A stretch of DNA of 64,000 nt from Siphonodentalium dalli. Lineage: Eukaryota > Mollusca > Scaphopoda > Gadilida > Siphonodentaliidae. The notes under the pieces were generated by a model that saw only the letters and a list, made by a program, of their open reading frames with translations, was not told the DNA's origin and ran no database searches. The translations under genes were made by a program, and so were the position numbers. Where the stretch lies: assembly GCA_032622095.1 (NCBI GenBank), contig CP136069.1, positions 33,456,194 through 33,520,193 of the forward strand, written 5' to 3'. Shown one piece after another: positions 48,185-60,217 of this stretch (position 1 is the stretch's first letter; every line of letters begins with the position of its first letter).

Positions 48185-48960
48185 TACCGTACAAGAAAAC
48201 CAATGTCAGAAATGATAACGCGCTCAAGATCATATATTATATACCCATGATTGTAATTATTGAATATAAAATATTTTGGCTTTGCGAATGACCAATTCAG
48301 AATTCCGTTAAAATAACAATAACATCCAGCACCTAATTAACGAACCGGCGACCGACTCGGCCGTCTCCGATCACAACACCCAGTGGGCTGCAGAACGAAA
48401 CATGTCTTAAAAGTTGAAAAATAAGACCTACAAACTTTTCTGCCACATTAACAGAGCTGAGTGAGAACACCAATGCCCCATCTGTATAAATTAGCTAAGT
48501 ATGACCAATTATCAAGTCACACATGTGTTCAAAATTTACCACCTAATAGGACTTCCCAATCTGTGTTTGATATTTGTCTATCATTTATTTAACGGCATGA
48601 GACAATAAAGATATTTACAGATGAAACCTTAAAATGGCTATATCCCCGTTTTATAAAATATGTAGATGGCGGGTTGTTGCTCTCAACCCACGAAATTATC
48701 TTTTTCATTTCTTTTATTTGTAATTGGCATAGCTTATCACAAACCAATAATAAACATTATTGACATAATGTTAACGACAATAAACGAAATTGAAATTCCC
48801 AACTACAGCTTTTACCGGACTCGGCATCCGGTCACAGTTCGACTTTTAATCCTCCCAAAAATACCCATTCTATAAATAAAGCACCCATGCGCCCAGTCGA
48901 AACAAGAATCTCTACACCAGTATACACGTGGAGCGCGCGTAATAATGATAAATTGTCATA
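48185..48960 (+). repeat. Repeat R3, copy 2
   Basis: Starts AAGAAAACCAATGTCAGAAATG and CGCTCAAGATCATATATTAT like copy 3 at 59,098, and ends TACACGTGGAGCGCGCG. It is longer than copies 1 and 3 because of extra sequence at 48,420-48,660. Confidence 0.75.
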
Positions 48961-51900
48961 TTGTCACTTGGCTATTCATAAATAGCATGATGCTTATTGT
49001 TGTCAAGACGCCCAGTCATTTGAATTTTGGAGGTAGTGTGTTTCGCATCCCGCTAGGATAAATGCAGTTTTGTTGACATTTCTTACAAACAGGTATTATG
49101 TGACCCAATAAAAGAATTATTAGGGCTTATATAGTGTTTGTTTTTTAGAAATAGGTCAGTTCAAGTGAAGTAAGTGGTTCAATAAATCTCAAAATAAATA
49201 ATTTGTGGTCAAGGTATAGATATCTACATGCATGGTTAGTTGCTATTCTGTGTTACGGCAAGCTCGAAATAGTCTCAGATATGATTCAAAGTTATAGATA
49301 TCTATGTACAGGTATCGTCATTGGTGATCCTGTGTTATATAAGTTAAAATGGTCTCACGCAAACATATTTGAACCATGTGAATGTTAAATGCGGTTGAGA
49401 GAATGCTCATCAAATTAACCATGGTTTTAATGAGTTCAGGTTTCGAACAAACCTAAAGTTGATCAACGTTGACAAGTCGGTTATTACTAATTTTGCATTT
49501 AACAAGTTAGGATATCCGAGTTCACCTTGACGAAAAAAACTCAGCATTCTAACATGGCCTATGACATATGCAATTCATATATATGCTTCAGGTTTCTCAA
49601 ACAGTAATCACATAAAAAGATGTATAGCAAAGTGTGCCATAATAAAATCTAGTATGAGTTGCCCTTGAGTATCTGCAAGCTAGATGACACAGTGAATCGA
49701 TCATATACTATAATAGACACATTCTAGCTGGAATAACTAGAGCACATACAGTTCTTTTTAAAAATAAATTATCTCAATATCGGTGCTAAGACTCAGAGAT
49801 ATTATGCGTTTCTCGTGACAGCCATATCGACCAGCCAACTCATGGACGAGAAACCTTAATTTAATCACCATATTATTCGGTTAGAGTGGATCGGACAAGG
49901 ATAATTATTAATTGTAATTAATCCAAATTTATATTTTGAATGGCGTATGCGACGAAAGAGTTCACGTAGGGTCAGTGTCTGGATCAAAGCGATGGCTAGT
50001 GACACGAATTATCTCGGCTATTGTAAAATTAAATTACCTCCGAGTTTACCATTTTACTTATTTATGCATGCTAAGTTAATTTTGTTACCCTCTGCTAGGC
50101 AAAAATTAATGAAAGAAAGAAACTGATGGAAATTTGGCATGCTAGTGGAGTCAGATGAAAGGGATAAATCATGGGTTAGTTGACAAATGGTCAATGGCCG
50201 ACAATGAGTATTTTTTTTTGAATTCAGTCGATCATGGTATTCTGAGGTCCCATTAGATAATTAGTTTGAGTGAACTTAAAAATTAATGTAAACCCCTCGT
50301 GTTCAATGGTGACATATATTAGTTATTGACATAACAATGGATGGTTTTTGCTCTATATATAAGGCAGTCATAACGGGGAATGAAAATGTCATAGATATAT
50401 AGTGATTCAGTAATTGAAATTTAGATGTTTGGAAAGGAAGGCAGCTGCCATTTACATTAAATCAAATTAGTAGCAAAATGTCAATGGTTTGTATCTTGTA
50501 TACATTTGAAAATTAAATAAAAATCCAAGTGCATTTGAATTAATTGTCCATTGTCCAACTTGTGGCTTTAGTTGTGATGTGAAGGGGCGCGTGTATGCCC
50601 CGTTGTGACCCAGTTAATAAACAATTTGTTTCAGAAGAAGTTACAAAGATGTGTTGGCATATACATGTATAATACCGAAGACCTGAGCTGGTCGGAATTT
50701 AGCCCTTATATTGGAGTATCCAAGTTGTGGTCATAACATTTAGGACCTATATTTAGTTGCCGTAGATATTTATACCCGCACCGAATGGAATGGACATCAG
50801 GATGATTGGAAGTAGTCGGACATGAATAACCCAAATACTGGAGTTAAAATGGCAATCTCAGGGGACGAGATTTACAGTGTATGTACTGGAGATGGGCAAT
50901 ACAAATCACTATTTGAGGATTCATCACACACACAAGCATGACCAGATTTGATTTTATGGCAATTTTTTTTAGATTTGTTCATATAATTGAAACCATTCTG
51001 CGAACAATGTTAACTGGGGGATCACGTCGGTTTTAACATAGTACATGCGGTTACTGCTTCTCTTTGTTAAGATGGAGATGCACGTTTTGCATAAATACAG
51101 CCAAATATGACCAGAGATTTTCAACAAAGTGTTTCTCTTGATCTGGCGAAAAATCTTGAAATTCACATATCATCTCCGTTGTTTGAACAATCTGAGCAAT
51201 TATTAAGAGGTGGCCAAAACAATGAATTATAATACATTTGGGAGGTTGAAAATGTTATTTTCTTAGTTGTCCATTTCGGTACCAAGAACTGCTAGAATAA
51301 TTAATCATTTCACACAACACTCCAATAACCAAACAGCTTATTGACTTGACCCCATGAGAGGAGGCTTCATTTGTATCATTATGTGGAGTTAGATTTTAAA
51401 TTGCATAATATAGTGTCATACCCCCATATATTATAATTAAGAATAAAACAATCACAAATATTCCAGCCCAATGAAACCAACTGTTGATATGCAGTGTGGT
51501 CCACTCAAGCAGAGAGTAATCAACATAAATTTGGCCACAGTGTTAAGAGATATGGTGGTCAGCTTAACTTGGTTTTGGGGTCATGATCCAGAACTCATCT
51601 AAGCCCAAGTTTTCTTTGAATAACATGAATGATATGAAAATTCTCAAATATAGAAAATTGTGTGTTGGTAGTTGTCTTTCTAAGTGAAAATAATCATAAA
51701 ATTTCATGAATAAAGAAAAGTTAAGTCTCCACTCACGATCTTCAGATATGATATCATGGATATATGATCTGCACTTTTGAAACAAATCTACTTTACAGAA
51801 GTTATTGGTACCGGAAAAGGTGAAATTTTAACTATTTTCCATGCCATAAATTTGAAGTAAATGAGATTATAATAACCAATTGTTCGATGGTTCTTAATAT

Positions 51901-52278
51901 TTTATCATAATAATCGCTTGTACCAAATTTCATCGGAGAAGATCTAGGTTGATAATAAACTGCGTAATTTATCAACGTTTATAACTGAATAAATTAAACA
52001 ATTTATTGACATTTATGAAGCCGATCAGAATATATTCATGGCATTGTCGTTGATAAATTTCGAAATTTACCGTTTAAATTCCTGTAAATTTGGACCTTTA
52101 TTCTAGAATAAATTCTGGAATAAATCCCAATAAACGGAATGGAACATAAACACATGCAGTGTCTTTATTGAACCCAGCAATGTCTGTCGAATGTCATCTT
52201 CAGACTGTTTACCAAAATCTGAATTGCATATGAAACACGATCGTATTGGCTGGTATAAACCATTATTTGATGTCTTAC

Positions 52279-52544
52279 TTTTCTGCGAAGAGTTCGGTGT
52301 ACGGCGAATTGTTCTGGAACCCGATTGCATACATATATGGGTAGATATTGTCATCAAGTACATATATGGAGCAATCAAGAGCAGCTTCAATCTCTAGACT
52401 AGCTCTGTCTGTGATATAAACATAGTTATATGAAAGTAGTTTTCCAATGTGCTCGCTGTGACTTAAGCTCATGACGCTCGGGTCCGTTTGGTAGACGGTA
52501 TCTATTTCCGCCCAGAGCTTCTTCCCGAAGCTGGTTATTGATAG
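52279..52544 (-). CDS. Ionotropic glutamate receptor, S2 exon
   Basis: The acceptor CTCTTACTTGCAG precedes and the donor GTAAGA follows. The exon is 88 codons plus two bases, in phase with its neighbours. It encodes most of the S2 half of the bilobed ligand-binding domain: SFGKKLWAEIDT, a PSVMSLSHSEHIGKLLSYNY stretch, then YITDRASLEIEA, CSIYVLDD and MYAIGFQNNSPYTELFAEK. The Asp in ITDRAS aligns with the acidic residue that holds the ligand's amino group (Asp in GluN-type, Glu in AMPA/kainate). The Cys of ALDCS is the partner of the Cys after KWW in the next exon. GFQNNSPY is the usual helix before the final lobe. An intact amino-acid-binding site is therefore likely. Confidence 0.93.
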
Positions 52545-53620
52545 CTGCAAGTAAGAGGAGACAAAGTGTACATATGAGTGGTGTGCTGTCATGATATGTA
52601 TACCGAATAACGTTCGTAGCTATCATTGTGTGAGTGAATTGTACAAAAACATACATGTAGGCCGGGTGCATGGTGGGTATAGAGATTTGTTATTGCCTCA
52701 TTGAAGGAGAGATATTTGTACAAGTATATACATAATATGATAATATGCGACGCATATTGGAACGACCCCGGCATAATATATATTAGGCCAATACGCATGT
52801 CAGCGAATGCTTGATTAATCTTGTAGATCGTTTTGGATGCGAGTAGACTTCGATAATTATATATGCCTTAATAAATGTATAGCCTATGGTTCAGATATCG
52901 GCCTTTGAAAAAAAAAATCATACCTCTAACGAGTTGATATAACATACACACACATCTCATAACACACAATGTTATTGTTGTATTTATCTTTGCCGGTCGA
53001 CATTTTATTTTTAGGCATATTTATGTCAGTTTTGCGATAAAAACAACCTGAAATTTTGTAATTTCGAAGAGTAATTCTCGTTACACATGAATACGTAGTT
53101 AAAGTATATTGATGTGACGAGGTCGCGGATTTATGGAACACTGGGGTGATTAGTTGGCACTAAACAAAATGTAAGTCATGATTCAATATTCATCCATGTA
53201 CAGAAATCGGACCTGTGATAATCAAATGGCAATGTTGTAATTTTTTTTTTTAACTATTATAGTTCAGCATTCACTGGATAGAAAATAACCATGTACATTG
53301 TGAGAAAAGTGTACAATACATGGTATATTCGTAAATTTTGCTAATTTTCTGCGATGAAAGCGTCTAAAGTGACCGGAAAATATAGATGAAAGCTAACATT
53401 TAGTTCTATTAGGGACACTTAATCAAGCTGCATTGTATATGTAGCTACGTACTGTTTTATGACACGTATATGCATAAATGTATTCGTTTAAACCTTCCGA
53501 TATGCTAGAGTAAATTAAAATTATGACCCAATTTCGAGGCGATAGTTTTTGTTGATACGCCATGTTGCGCATAGTCCTTTCTTGAAATATAATACACATA
53601 ATTATGTGATATATATATAT

Positions 53621-54220
53621 ACCTTACCTTATTTAAATTCGCGCGGTACTATTTTTCACGCACATTTAATTCGCTCACCACAGTTTTTCGTAAAAGATAT
53701 GATCTGATGACAGTTTCAGTCCCTAATATAATGCATATGTGTAGATGAAAGACCATCACGACAAAATGTACATTAAACAGAACACAGCTAATTTTTCTTG
53801 AAATTTTGTTGAATACGGGTGCTTTAAATAATCATTTTTATATAGGTTAATCGTTATATATGGCACCATTGATATAAAGTGGGAAGAATTAAACAAAACA
53901 TATCGTATTGGCTGCATGCTGACTTCAGAAAAAAATCAACACTTCGCTGCATGTACATTTACAATTTAATGTGATATTATCATTAACTCAGATTACATGT
54001 GTATGAGCATGGCTTCACTCGTGGTTTGTGGATTTGGTTACCTGTTTTCTGCTTTCGTTCTGGTATATATGTGATTCTTACAAGCAAGTGTCCTATCTTA
54101 TTTTCCCCGTGGATACACGGTAAACTTTGAAGTCGTATTATTTGTCGCTCAGTTTTAAATTATTGCACCATTGGGTGTGCGAAAAAAAGTACTGCGCGAA
54201 TTTAAATACTAGTAAGGTTG
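53621..54220. mobile_element. R2 MITE, complete copy (600 bp)
   Basis: ACCTTACCTTATTTAAATTC, GCGCGGTACT at the left is mirrored by AGTACTGCGCGAATTTAAAT, ACTAGTAAGGTTG at the right, with further pairing (TTTTTCACGCAC with GTGTGCGAAAAA). Fragments of the same family lie at 6,242 and 12,285. Non-coding. Confidence 0.8.
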
Positions 54221-54329
54221 CTAAAATTTAATACACAGTACTAAATCAAGCCGGTATAATATAACTAGTAATTGAAGCGCGTGTCTGCTCTTACATGTCC
54301 AGTATGGTCGTGATATATAGCCTAGCGAC

Positions 54330-54369
54330 GAAAACGACGTTAAACTCTCAATCAGTAAATCAATCAATA
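54330..54369 (+). mobile_element. Molluscan-type SINE tail
   Basis: ACGAAAACGACGTTAAACTC followed by TCAATCAGTAAATCAATCAAT. The CGACGTTAAAC plus (AATC)n ending is what I know as the 3' end of tRNA-derived SINEs common in molluscs. The tRNA head is not present nearby, so this is a truncated copy. Confidence 0.5.
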
Positions 54370-54778
54370 GATGTATAGTCTATAGTGAGGTGAAATCAGT
54401 TGACCGCGAAGACGACATGACACGTTCAATCATGTCTGGGTTCTGGCCCGCAGAGACAAATGACGTTTTGACGTCATGACGCCGTAACAGCCTTCATTTA
54501 GCTAACAAATGAAATTGATCTAATATGAACCTATGCAGGAGATATTCATAACAACTTACTGTTTATAATAAATAAATACTTCAGTGGTCCATTGCCATAT
54601 ATCGGAAGTTGTGAAGTAGCAAATTCGTTTCATTGCCGATTCCGCGATTTTGTGAAACAACTACCGGAAGTCACGTGATTTTTGCGCGAAAATGTTGGTT
54701 CGCTAAAAGTTTCTCCTTCACGGTATACTGTAATTTATGTGTGACGTCACAAGTACGCACGCCCGCATGTTACCTATA

Positions 54779-54821
54779 CACGACCCGAGCTCGGGCGCGC
54801 TAGCGCGCCGAGCGGGTCGTT
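54779..54821. repeat. GC-rich hairpin
   Basis: ACGACCCGAGCTCGGGCGCGC pairs with GCGCGCCGAGCGGGTCGT around TA, with a small bulge. It is conspicuous in AT-rich surroundings. Confidence 0.85.
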
Positions 54822-54879
54822 ATAAGCAGATACAAATACAACAGTGAATAAATGAAAGTTTGAGTATAATTAATATAAA

Positions 54880-55610
54880 AACCTAAAAGAAGAAAGTCCC
54901 CCTTAATATATTATGTAATATTTTCCGAGATATTTAATTGGATTTTAATTAAAATTTCCACAAATGATGTGTGGTACCAGAGACATCATGTGTGATGTGA
55001 TGTGAGATATGGCTGAGCGAGCACGAATTGCATGGAAGAGGGGCACTTTTCAAAAGTTGCAAAAACGCAGTTGGAATGATCAGTCATTCGGCTGTACCTT
55101 AGTCCCCACTTCTCGCACGGGCTTGGAAGTTCCTTATTTGTTGGTACCTCAACGGCCTGATGGTGGGAGACACAGTTTACTGAAAAATGGCTTCATAGAG
55201 ACTTATCTCATTAACTCTGTGTTGCTCACGCCATGAAATTTCAAGGTGTAATTCCAAAGTGGTTAGACTGAATGGCCAGGGCATGTAGCGGGCACAATTT
55301 GTCACGAAAATGACACGCTTGTTATCGTGACTCACAGTGTCACTTTTGGACAACATTTACAGCCAGTAACAACTTGTGTGAAAAATGGAACACTGGATTA
55401 ACTGTCCATTCTACGTGAGTGTTTGCAACTTTTGAAAAGCACCCCTCTTCCATTTAATTCGTGCTCTGCCGACCACAGCATAACTCACAAGACGGTGCCT
55501 CGCACATGTTGTGTATCAGATACCACTGAATATTTGCGTAAAGTTTCGTCAAAATTCATCCAATATCTCATAAAATATTACCGAAGGGACTTTCTTTTTT
55601 ATTCACTTTG
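54880..55610. mobile_element. Long-TIR foldback element (about 730 bp)
   Basis: The left arm (54,880-55,085: AGAAAGTCCC, TAATATTTTCCGAGATAT, GGCTGAGCGAGCACGAATT, TGGAAGAGGGGCACTTTTCA) pairs with the right arm (55,395-55,605). The 75-residue frame at 55,009-55,236 starts in the arm and runs into the loop; it matches no family. Confidence 0.75.
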
Positions 55611-56610
55611 ATACGGGTAAGCTGTGTCTTATCTATGGGACATTTATCGGTGTGAAAGAAAACAAAAATGAAATACAATAGCAATAAAAGTAAAGGAATT
55701 GGGAAGAAAAAAACATGATTTATTGTAGGTGCTGCTTTTAACCAATACGCATCCGAACGGTTGACCCATGCAAACAAATAATACAAAATTCACATATATA
55801 CACTGACGGGATGCTCCACAAATATATATCGTCATTTGATAGATATATATAATGCATACCTTGACCAACAACAACTGTTTTCGTTTCTCTTTGCTACGTC
55901 GCATGCGTATGGGCTCTAATTTTCTGAATTAATCTGAGAACTATTAATTTGCCCTAATTAGGGAATACATTACAAATATGAAAGAAGCAGACATATTTTG
56001 TAAGTGAGTCCCGACAGTGTCTATTATTTAATTTCGCTGAGCCAATGCCCATTAGTGAACATTTTAGTGAGCCCTTAACATCCACACACCATGGTTAAAA
56101 TCAAATCAAATGTCTTTATTGAACAAAACACCGTATCCATATATCAAAAGGATCGTATATAAATAGAGTTACACAAGATATAATTACTATTTTAATATAA
56201 CAATACAGCGTGTTTGTGTATACCAATAAATTTAATTTATATTTTATACTGTTTGGGTATTGAAAGGATCTAGTACAGTTTATCAATTAATTTCAGTTGT
56301 GACAATTTTCCAAAAGGGCTTTTTTTTGCAGTTCATGTAATGTGGTGGGTAATTTATTTGTGCTCGGTTAGAAAATAGAATTGGCGTGAAAGTTGGATAA
56401 CTGTCGTCACGTTATGTCACTAGATATATTTGGACTGAATTTATCAAACCTGTTGTGACGTCAAAGCCATTGCCTCTATTAGCGTGAACTGAATCAAATT
56501 GGTGTCAAGTAGAAGAGAAAACCACTTTTGAAAATAATGTGCAAGTAAAGCACTACCCCATTAAATAGGACGAAAGTGTACATTAAACCGATTACAATCT
56601 ATCTAAGAAG

Positions 56611-57092
56611 TAGATCATGCCATGAATATCTACTCTGGCTAGCGCCCGTAGATATATTATTCCACTAGTACACAACCTTATAAAGTCGAACAAATAACGC
56701 GGGGAATATATTTCTTAGTTATCATCTGTTGCTTAATAATAAACTTCACTGTAGGTGAATGTTCCAATTCAAAATCGCACGCTTATCCATGGTATTTGTA
56801 AGCAGATATCGCAATACAAAATGAACTAATTAAACAGGAGAAATTCCATAATCGTAAGCGACTCAAAGCAAAATCGCTCAGAAGTTTATTTAAATCATGA
56901 AAGTTCGAGTTGAGATCTTTACCAACAGTGAAGTATACTATTAAGGAACACATAATAACTAAGAAATACATTCCCCGCGTAATTTTCGACTTTATAAGGT
57001 TCCTTGTCAAAACTTCAAAATAGTTCCAAGATTTTGTGCTCGTGGAATATGATACGGGTGTTAGCCAGAACAGAGATTAAAGGCATGATCTA
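56611..57092. mobile_element. TIR element of the TAGATCATG family, copy 2 (about 480 bp)
   Basis: TAGATCATGCCATGAATATC, TACTCTGGCTAG, CCCGTAGATAT pairs with the right end ATACGGGTGTTAGCCAGAAC ... AAAGGCATGATCTA. An inner arm (AACCTTATAAAGTCGA, GCGGGGAATATATTTCTTAG) also pairs. The tips match 14,601-15,040. Confidence 0.75.
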
Positions 57093-57539
57093 TCTAAGAA
57101 TTATCTTCATTCACCACTCTGCAATGAAGGTAGTGTTAGAATTGGAATAAAAAACGTATGGACACTCCACACATGGTCTACAACATGGCAGCCATTGCAG
57201 AATAGGCAATGGTGCACTTTGATCTGAATGTTAACGGGAATATATATAGTGACATGTGTACAACGATATATATGTATTTCCGTGTCAGAGAATTGGGCAT
57301 ATTCTAACGTCGAGATCAATGAAACTTGACCAGCAACTGATCAATCACAGCACATAACTATTCTTATAGATACCACCATTAATATTGTACGGTAAACTAG
57401 AACGTGCGCGCCAGTGACACGTATGCATATATTGGAGTTCGTTTGCTTCCTCCTCTCTACCCTTGGACTAAATGTTAATTTTACGTCTTTGTGTAAAAGT
57501 TTCACATATGAAACCAGCCTGATCTTGAGAAAATAAGTA

Positions 57540-58205
57540 CATAACGTGCTTATTGTAATGTGCGAAATAAGCTCATATTGACAACCTCAACATACGCTAT
57601 ATGTGGACCTAACGCGGTTTTCCCCAATACAGGACTATTCACATACGAAATAAGCCCACTGTCTGATTTACCTTTTTCATCGACACGACTTAACAGATGA
57701 ACGTTCTTAATAATCTGTTTTAACTGAGGCCCGCGGCGTTTAACGGAATAACGGATATCAGCTCACTATGTGGTTATTTCAGAAACAAATATGCCCAATA
57801 TGAACCAATGTGGGTATTTCAAGATTTCCTCATGCAAATAGGTTCATATTGGACTTAAATCTTCACATAGGTTCATAGTGGACTGATCTGATTCTGAAAT
57901 AAGCCCATAGTGAGCTTATACCCGTTATTGCGTTTAATGACACGGGCCGCAGTAAAAACACATTATACATGGCGTGAAACTGGTAAGTCGTAAAAGGTTG
58001 ATAAATAATGCCAATGGTGGCTTATTTCGTTTTATTGGACTGTTTTAAAATCCGAATTTTGGGTTCATATAGAGCGTAGTTAAGATTCAAATAATGCCGA
58101 TATGGGCTTATTTGTGTTTTTGAAATAAATTTAATATGGACTTGTTGTCAGGCAAACAGGCTGAATATTTAGGTCCAATATGAACCTATTTGCGCGAGGA
58201 CATGT
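57540..58205. repeat. Cluster of AATAAGCCCATA / TAGGTTCATATTGG motifs in both orientations
   Basis: About ten degenerate copies: GCGAAATAAGCTCATATTG (57,565), CGAAATAAGCCCACTG (57,645), AATATGAACC, AAATAGGTTCATATTGGAC (57,836), TAGGTTCATAGTGGAC, GAAATAAGCCCATAGTG (57,896), ATATGGGCTTATTTG (58,101), GTCCAATATGAACCTATT (58,172). Copies alternate in direction. Confidence 0.7.
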
Positions 58206-58784
58206 TGGTACAATACAGCATGTAGTATTTTATTTCATTTTTTCTTTGAAATCTCATTTTATGAATAAAAAACTGATTCGTTTATGGATAAAATTGTAGC
58301 AGACTAGTGTTTAGACTTAGATGTGACAGAAGCAGATTTAGTTGTTAGTTTAACACATACACGGTGTATATACCTACTAGGTGTGTATACTAGAGGTGTG
58401 TACAGGTTGAAACATCGATCGCTCTTATATAATTGTTTATTGAATGATGGCCGGTTTTCGTATACAATTAAGAGACATGTTGTACCATTATTGTATTGAC
58501 CTATTCATAAATATTTTAATGTGTTAATTTATAGCTACAACACGATAATATCTGAAGCCTTTGTTTAAGCTACAAATCGATTCCAGACCATTTTGATGTA
58601 TCAACATGTAATTTGTTTTCGACCAACCAACCGACCCAACTTTTGGAGGAAAAAGTCAACTAATCAAGTGGAAAAAATCAGCAAACCAAGTGTTTAAAAA
58701 GACCTAACGACACAACGATTGCATTTATTTCGTATTAATTGCACTGTGTCAATAAACGAGTCATATAACCATACAACGACTTAC

Positions 58785-59002
58785 CTTCAGCTTGTTCGTA
58801 AAAATCGTTCCACCAACAGTTCCCCATGTGTAGTCGTCTTGTTCAACCATATCCTCAAACTTTTTGAATGGAAGATCATATCGGGCCACAGTCAGGAAGG
58901 CAATCAGGTTTCCGCCATACAGTGCCACCATTATTATAGCGAATATCCACCAAAACGTCAAAAGAGTTCTGCCAGCTAACGATCTGGGGCCATGGACACC
59001 CC
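58785..59002 (-). CDS. Ionotropic glutamate receptor, M3 exon (partial gene; 5' exons beyond window)
   Basis: The acceptor TATATTAACAG precedes. Two bases complete an upstream codon, then 72 codons end flush at AAG|GTAAGT. It encodes the loop after the pore (GGVHGPRSLAGR), transmembrane M3 (TLLTFWWIFAIIMVALYGGN, LIAFLTV), the linker to S2 (ARYDLPFKKFEDMVEQDDY) and the first S2 strands (TWGTVGGT, ligand-contacting Thr). The M3 gate motif SYTANLAAF of canonical receptors reads LYGGNLIAF here: the Tyr, Asn-Leu and Ala-Phe core is kept but Thr-Ala is Gly-Gly. Such variants occur in invertebrate glutamate/ionotropic receptors. A chordate-type AMPA or NMDA subunit is unlikely. The M1, pore, S1 and amino-terminal domains are not in the window. 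Confidence 0.93.
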
Positions 59003-59097
59003 CTGTTAATATAGTATTCATACATCACGCTAACGTAAACTACAGATTTCAGTCGCATTGCTATACGCCGGTTTGACCGCTGACACCGCACATACAA

Positions 59098-59600
59098 AAC
59101 AAGAAAACCATAATCAGAAATGGTAACTCGCTCAAGATCATATATTATATACCCATGATTGTAATTATAGAATATAAAATATATTGGTTCCGCGAATGAC
59201 CAACTTAGAATTCCGTTAAAATAACAATAACAACCAGCACCTAATAACGAATCGGCGGTCGACTCCACCGTCTCCGACCACAATCCCCAGTGGGCTGCAA
59301 AACGAAAAATGTCTATAAAAGTCGAAATATAAAACTTACAAATTATCTTTTTCATTTCTTTTATTTGTGATTGACATAGCTCGTCACAAACCAAAAATCA
59401 ACATTATTGACATAATAATGTAAAGGATAAGAAACGAAATTGAAATTCCCAACTACACCTTTTACCGGACTCGGCCTCCGCACGCAGTTCGACTTTTAAT
59501 CATCCCAAAATTTCCCATTCTATAAATAAAACACACATGTTAATGTCAGCGCCCACAGCTATCTAGACTCTCTAGGACAGTATACACGCGGCGCGCTTAA
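59098..59600 (+). repeat. Repeat R3, copy 3
   Basis: Collinear with 48,185-48,950 (AAGAAAACCATAATCAGAAATG, CGCTCAAGATCATATATTAT, TTTTACCGGACTCGGCCTCCG, TCTATAAATAAA, TACACGCGGCGCGC). It lies ~95 bp upstream, in gene sense, of the M3 exon. Confidence 0.75.
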
Positions 59601-59603
59601 TGA

Positions 59604-59760
59604 GGGGATTCGGTGGCTCAGTCGGTAAGGGGTACAACTCCAAGCCGTTTCGCCCTCCAGCGCTGGCGATAATGGTTCAAATCCACATGTTTCTATCGTG
59701 GACTTTGTATCGTTATCTGGTGGATTTGTCAGTTACTCGACGTTTATTAAATAGGAAGAT
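59604..59760 (+). mobile_element. tRNA-derived SINE head
   Basis: Contains an RNA polymerase III A box TGGCTCAGTCGG (59,614-59,625) and a B box GGTTCAAATCC (59,674-59,684), 60 bp apart. This is wider than in most tRNAs but possible with a long variable arm. No intact cloverleaf or CCA-proximal acceptor pairing was found, so this is a SINE or tRNA pseudogene rather than a tRNA gene. The 3' limit is uncertain. Confidence 0.65.
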
Positions 59761-60217
59761 TTCGCAACTAACGGATATTGATACGGCCATGTCTTGCTAT
59801 TCGTAGTCGTAAATGTTACGTGGAACAAAACAAAAGAGAGGTTTTGCAATTCACGGATAGAGCAACGGATGTGTTTAGGGCGACTGTTAGGGTAATACGT
59901 AATCAAATTATGCGCACGTTCTAACCTTATCGTAATGTCCTAACCGTGCGGCGGAGAGAGTATCAATTTATTCGGTGTGTATCGAAAAATCCCTTTAACA
60001 ATACAGACACTCGGTCAATGTGTTTTGTTGTATCATGCGGTCGTCATTTATCAGGCTTTGGATAAGTATCCCCAATTGGCCGATTGATGTTCATAATCTG
60101 CATTGTATGATAACACAAAAGCAATCAAATTATGCAAACGTTCCAACTGAAGCCGTGATGTCCTAACCGTCACAACGGATACGGTATCAATCGCTTTGGT
60201 TTGTACCAAAAACGTCA

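Larger units (their letters stand above)
40407..52278 (-). other. Receptor intron (about 11.9 kb), mostly repeats
   Basis: Bounded by donor GTAAGA (52,278-52,273) and acceptor TTTCAG (40,412-40,407). It contains R3 copies (40,553 and 48,185), an LTR retrotransposon, two foldback elements and a (TTTG)n tract. I see nothing gene-like in 40,881-41,796, 44,953-45,689, 45,906-47,020 or 48,961-52,278. Confidence 0.75.
52545..58784 (-). other. Receptor intron (about 6.2 kb)
   Basis: The donor is a perfect AAG|GTAAGT at 58,784. The intron holds the R2 MITE, a SINE tail, foldbacks and a motif cluster, annotated separately. Nothing is recognised in 52,545-53,620, 55,611-56,610, 57,093-57,539 or 58,206-58,784. 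Confidence 0.75.

Noticed and set aside
55009-55236. 75-residue frame starting in a foldback arm
   Set aside because: The arm is an inverted repeat and the frame ends in the loop; no family resemblance.
59604-59690. Functional tRNA gene
   Set aside because: A and B boxes are present, but no cloverleaf with paired acceptor stem could be drawn; SINE or pseudogene is more likely.
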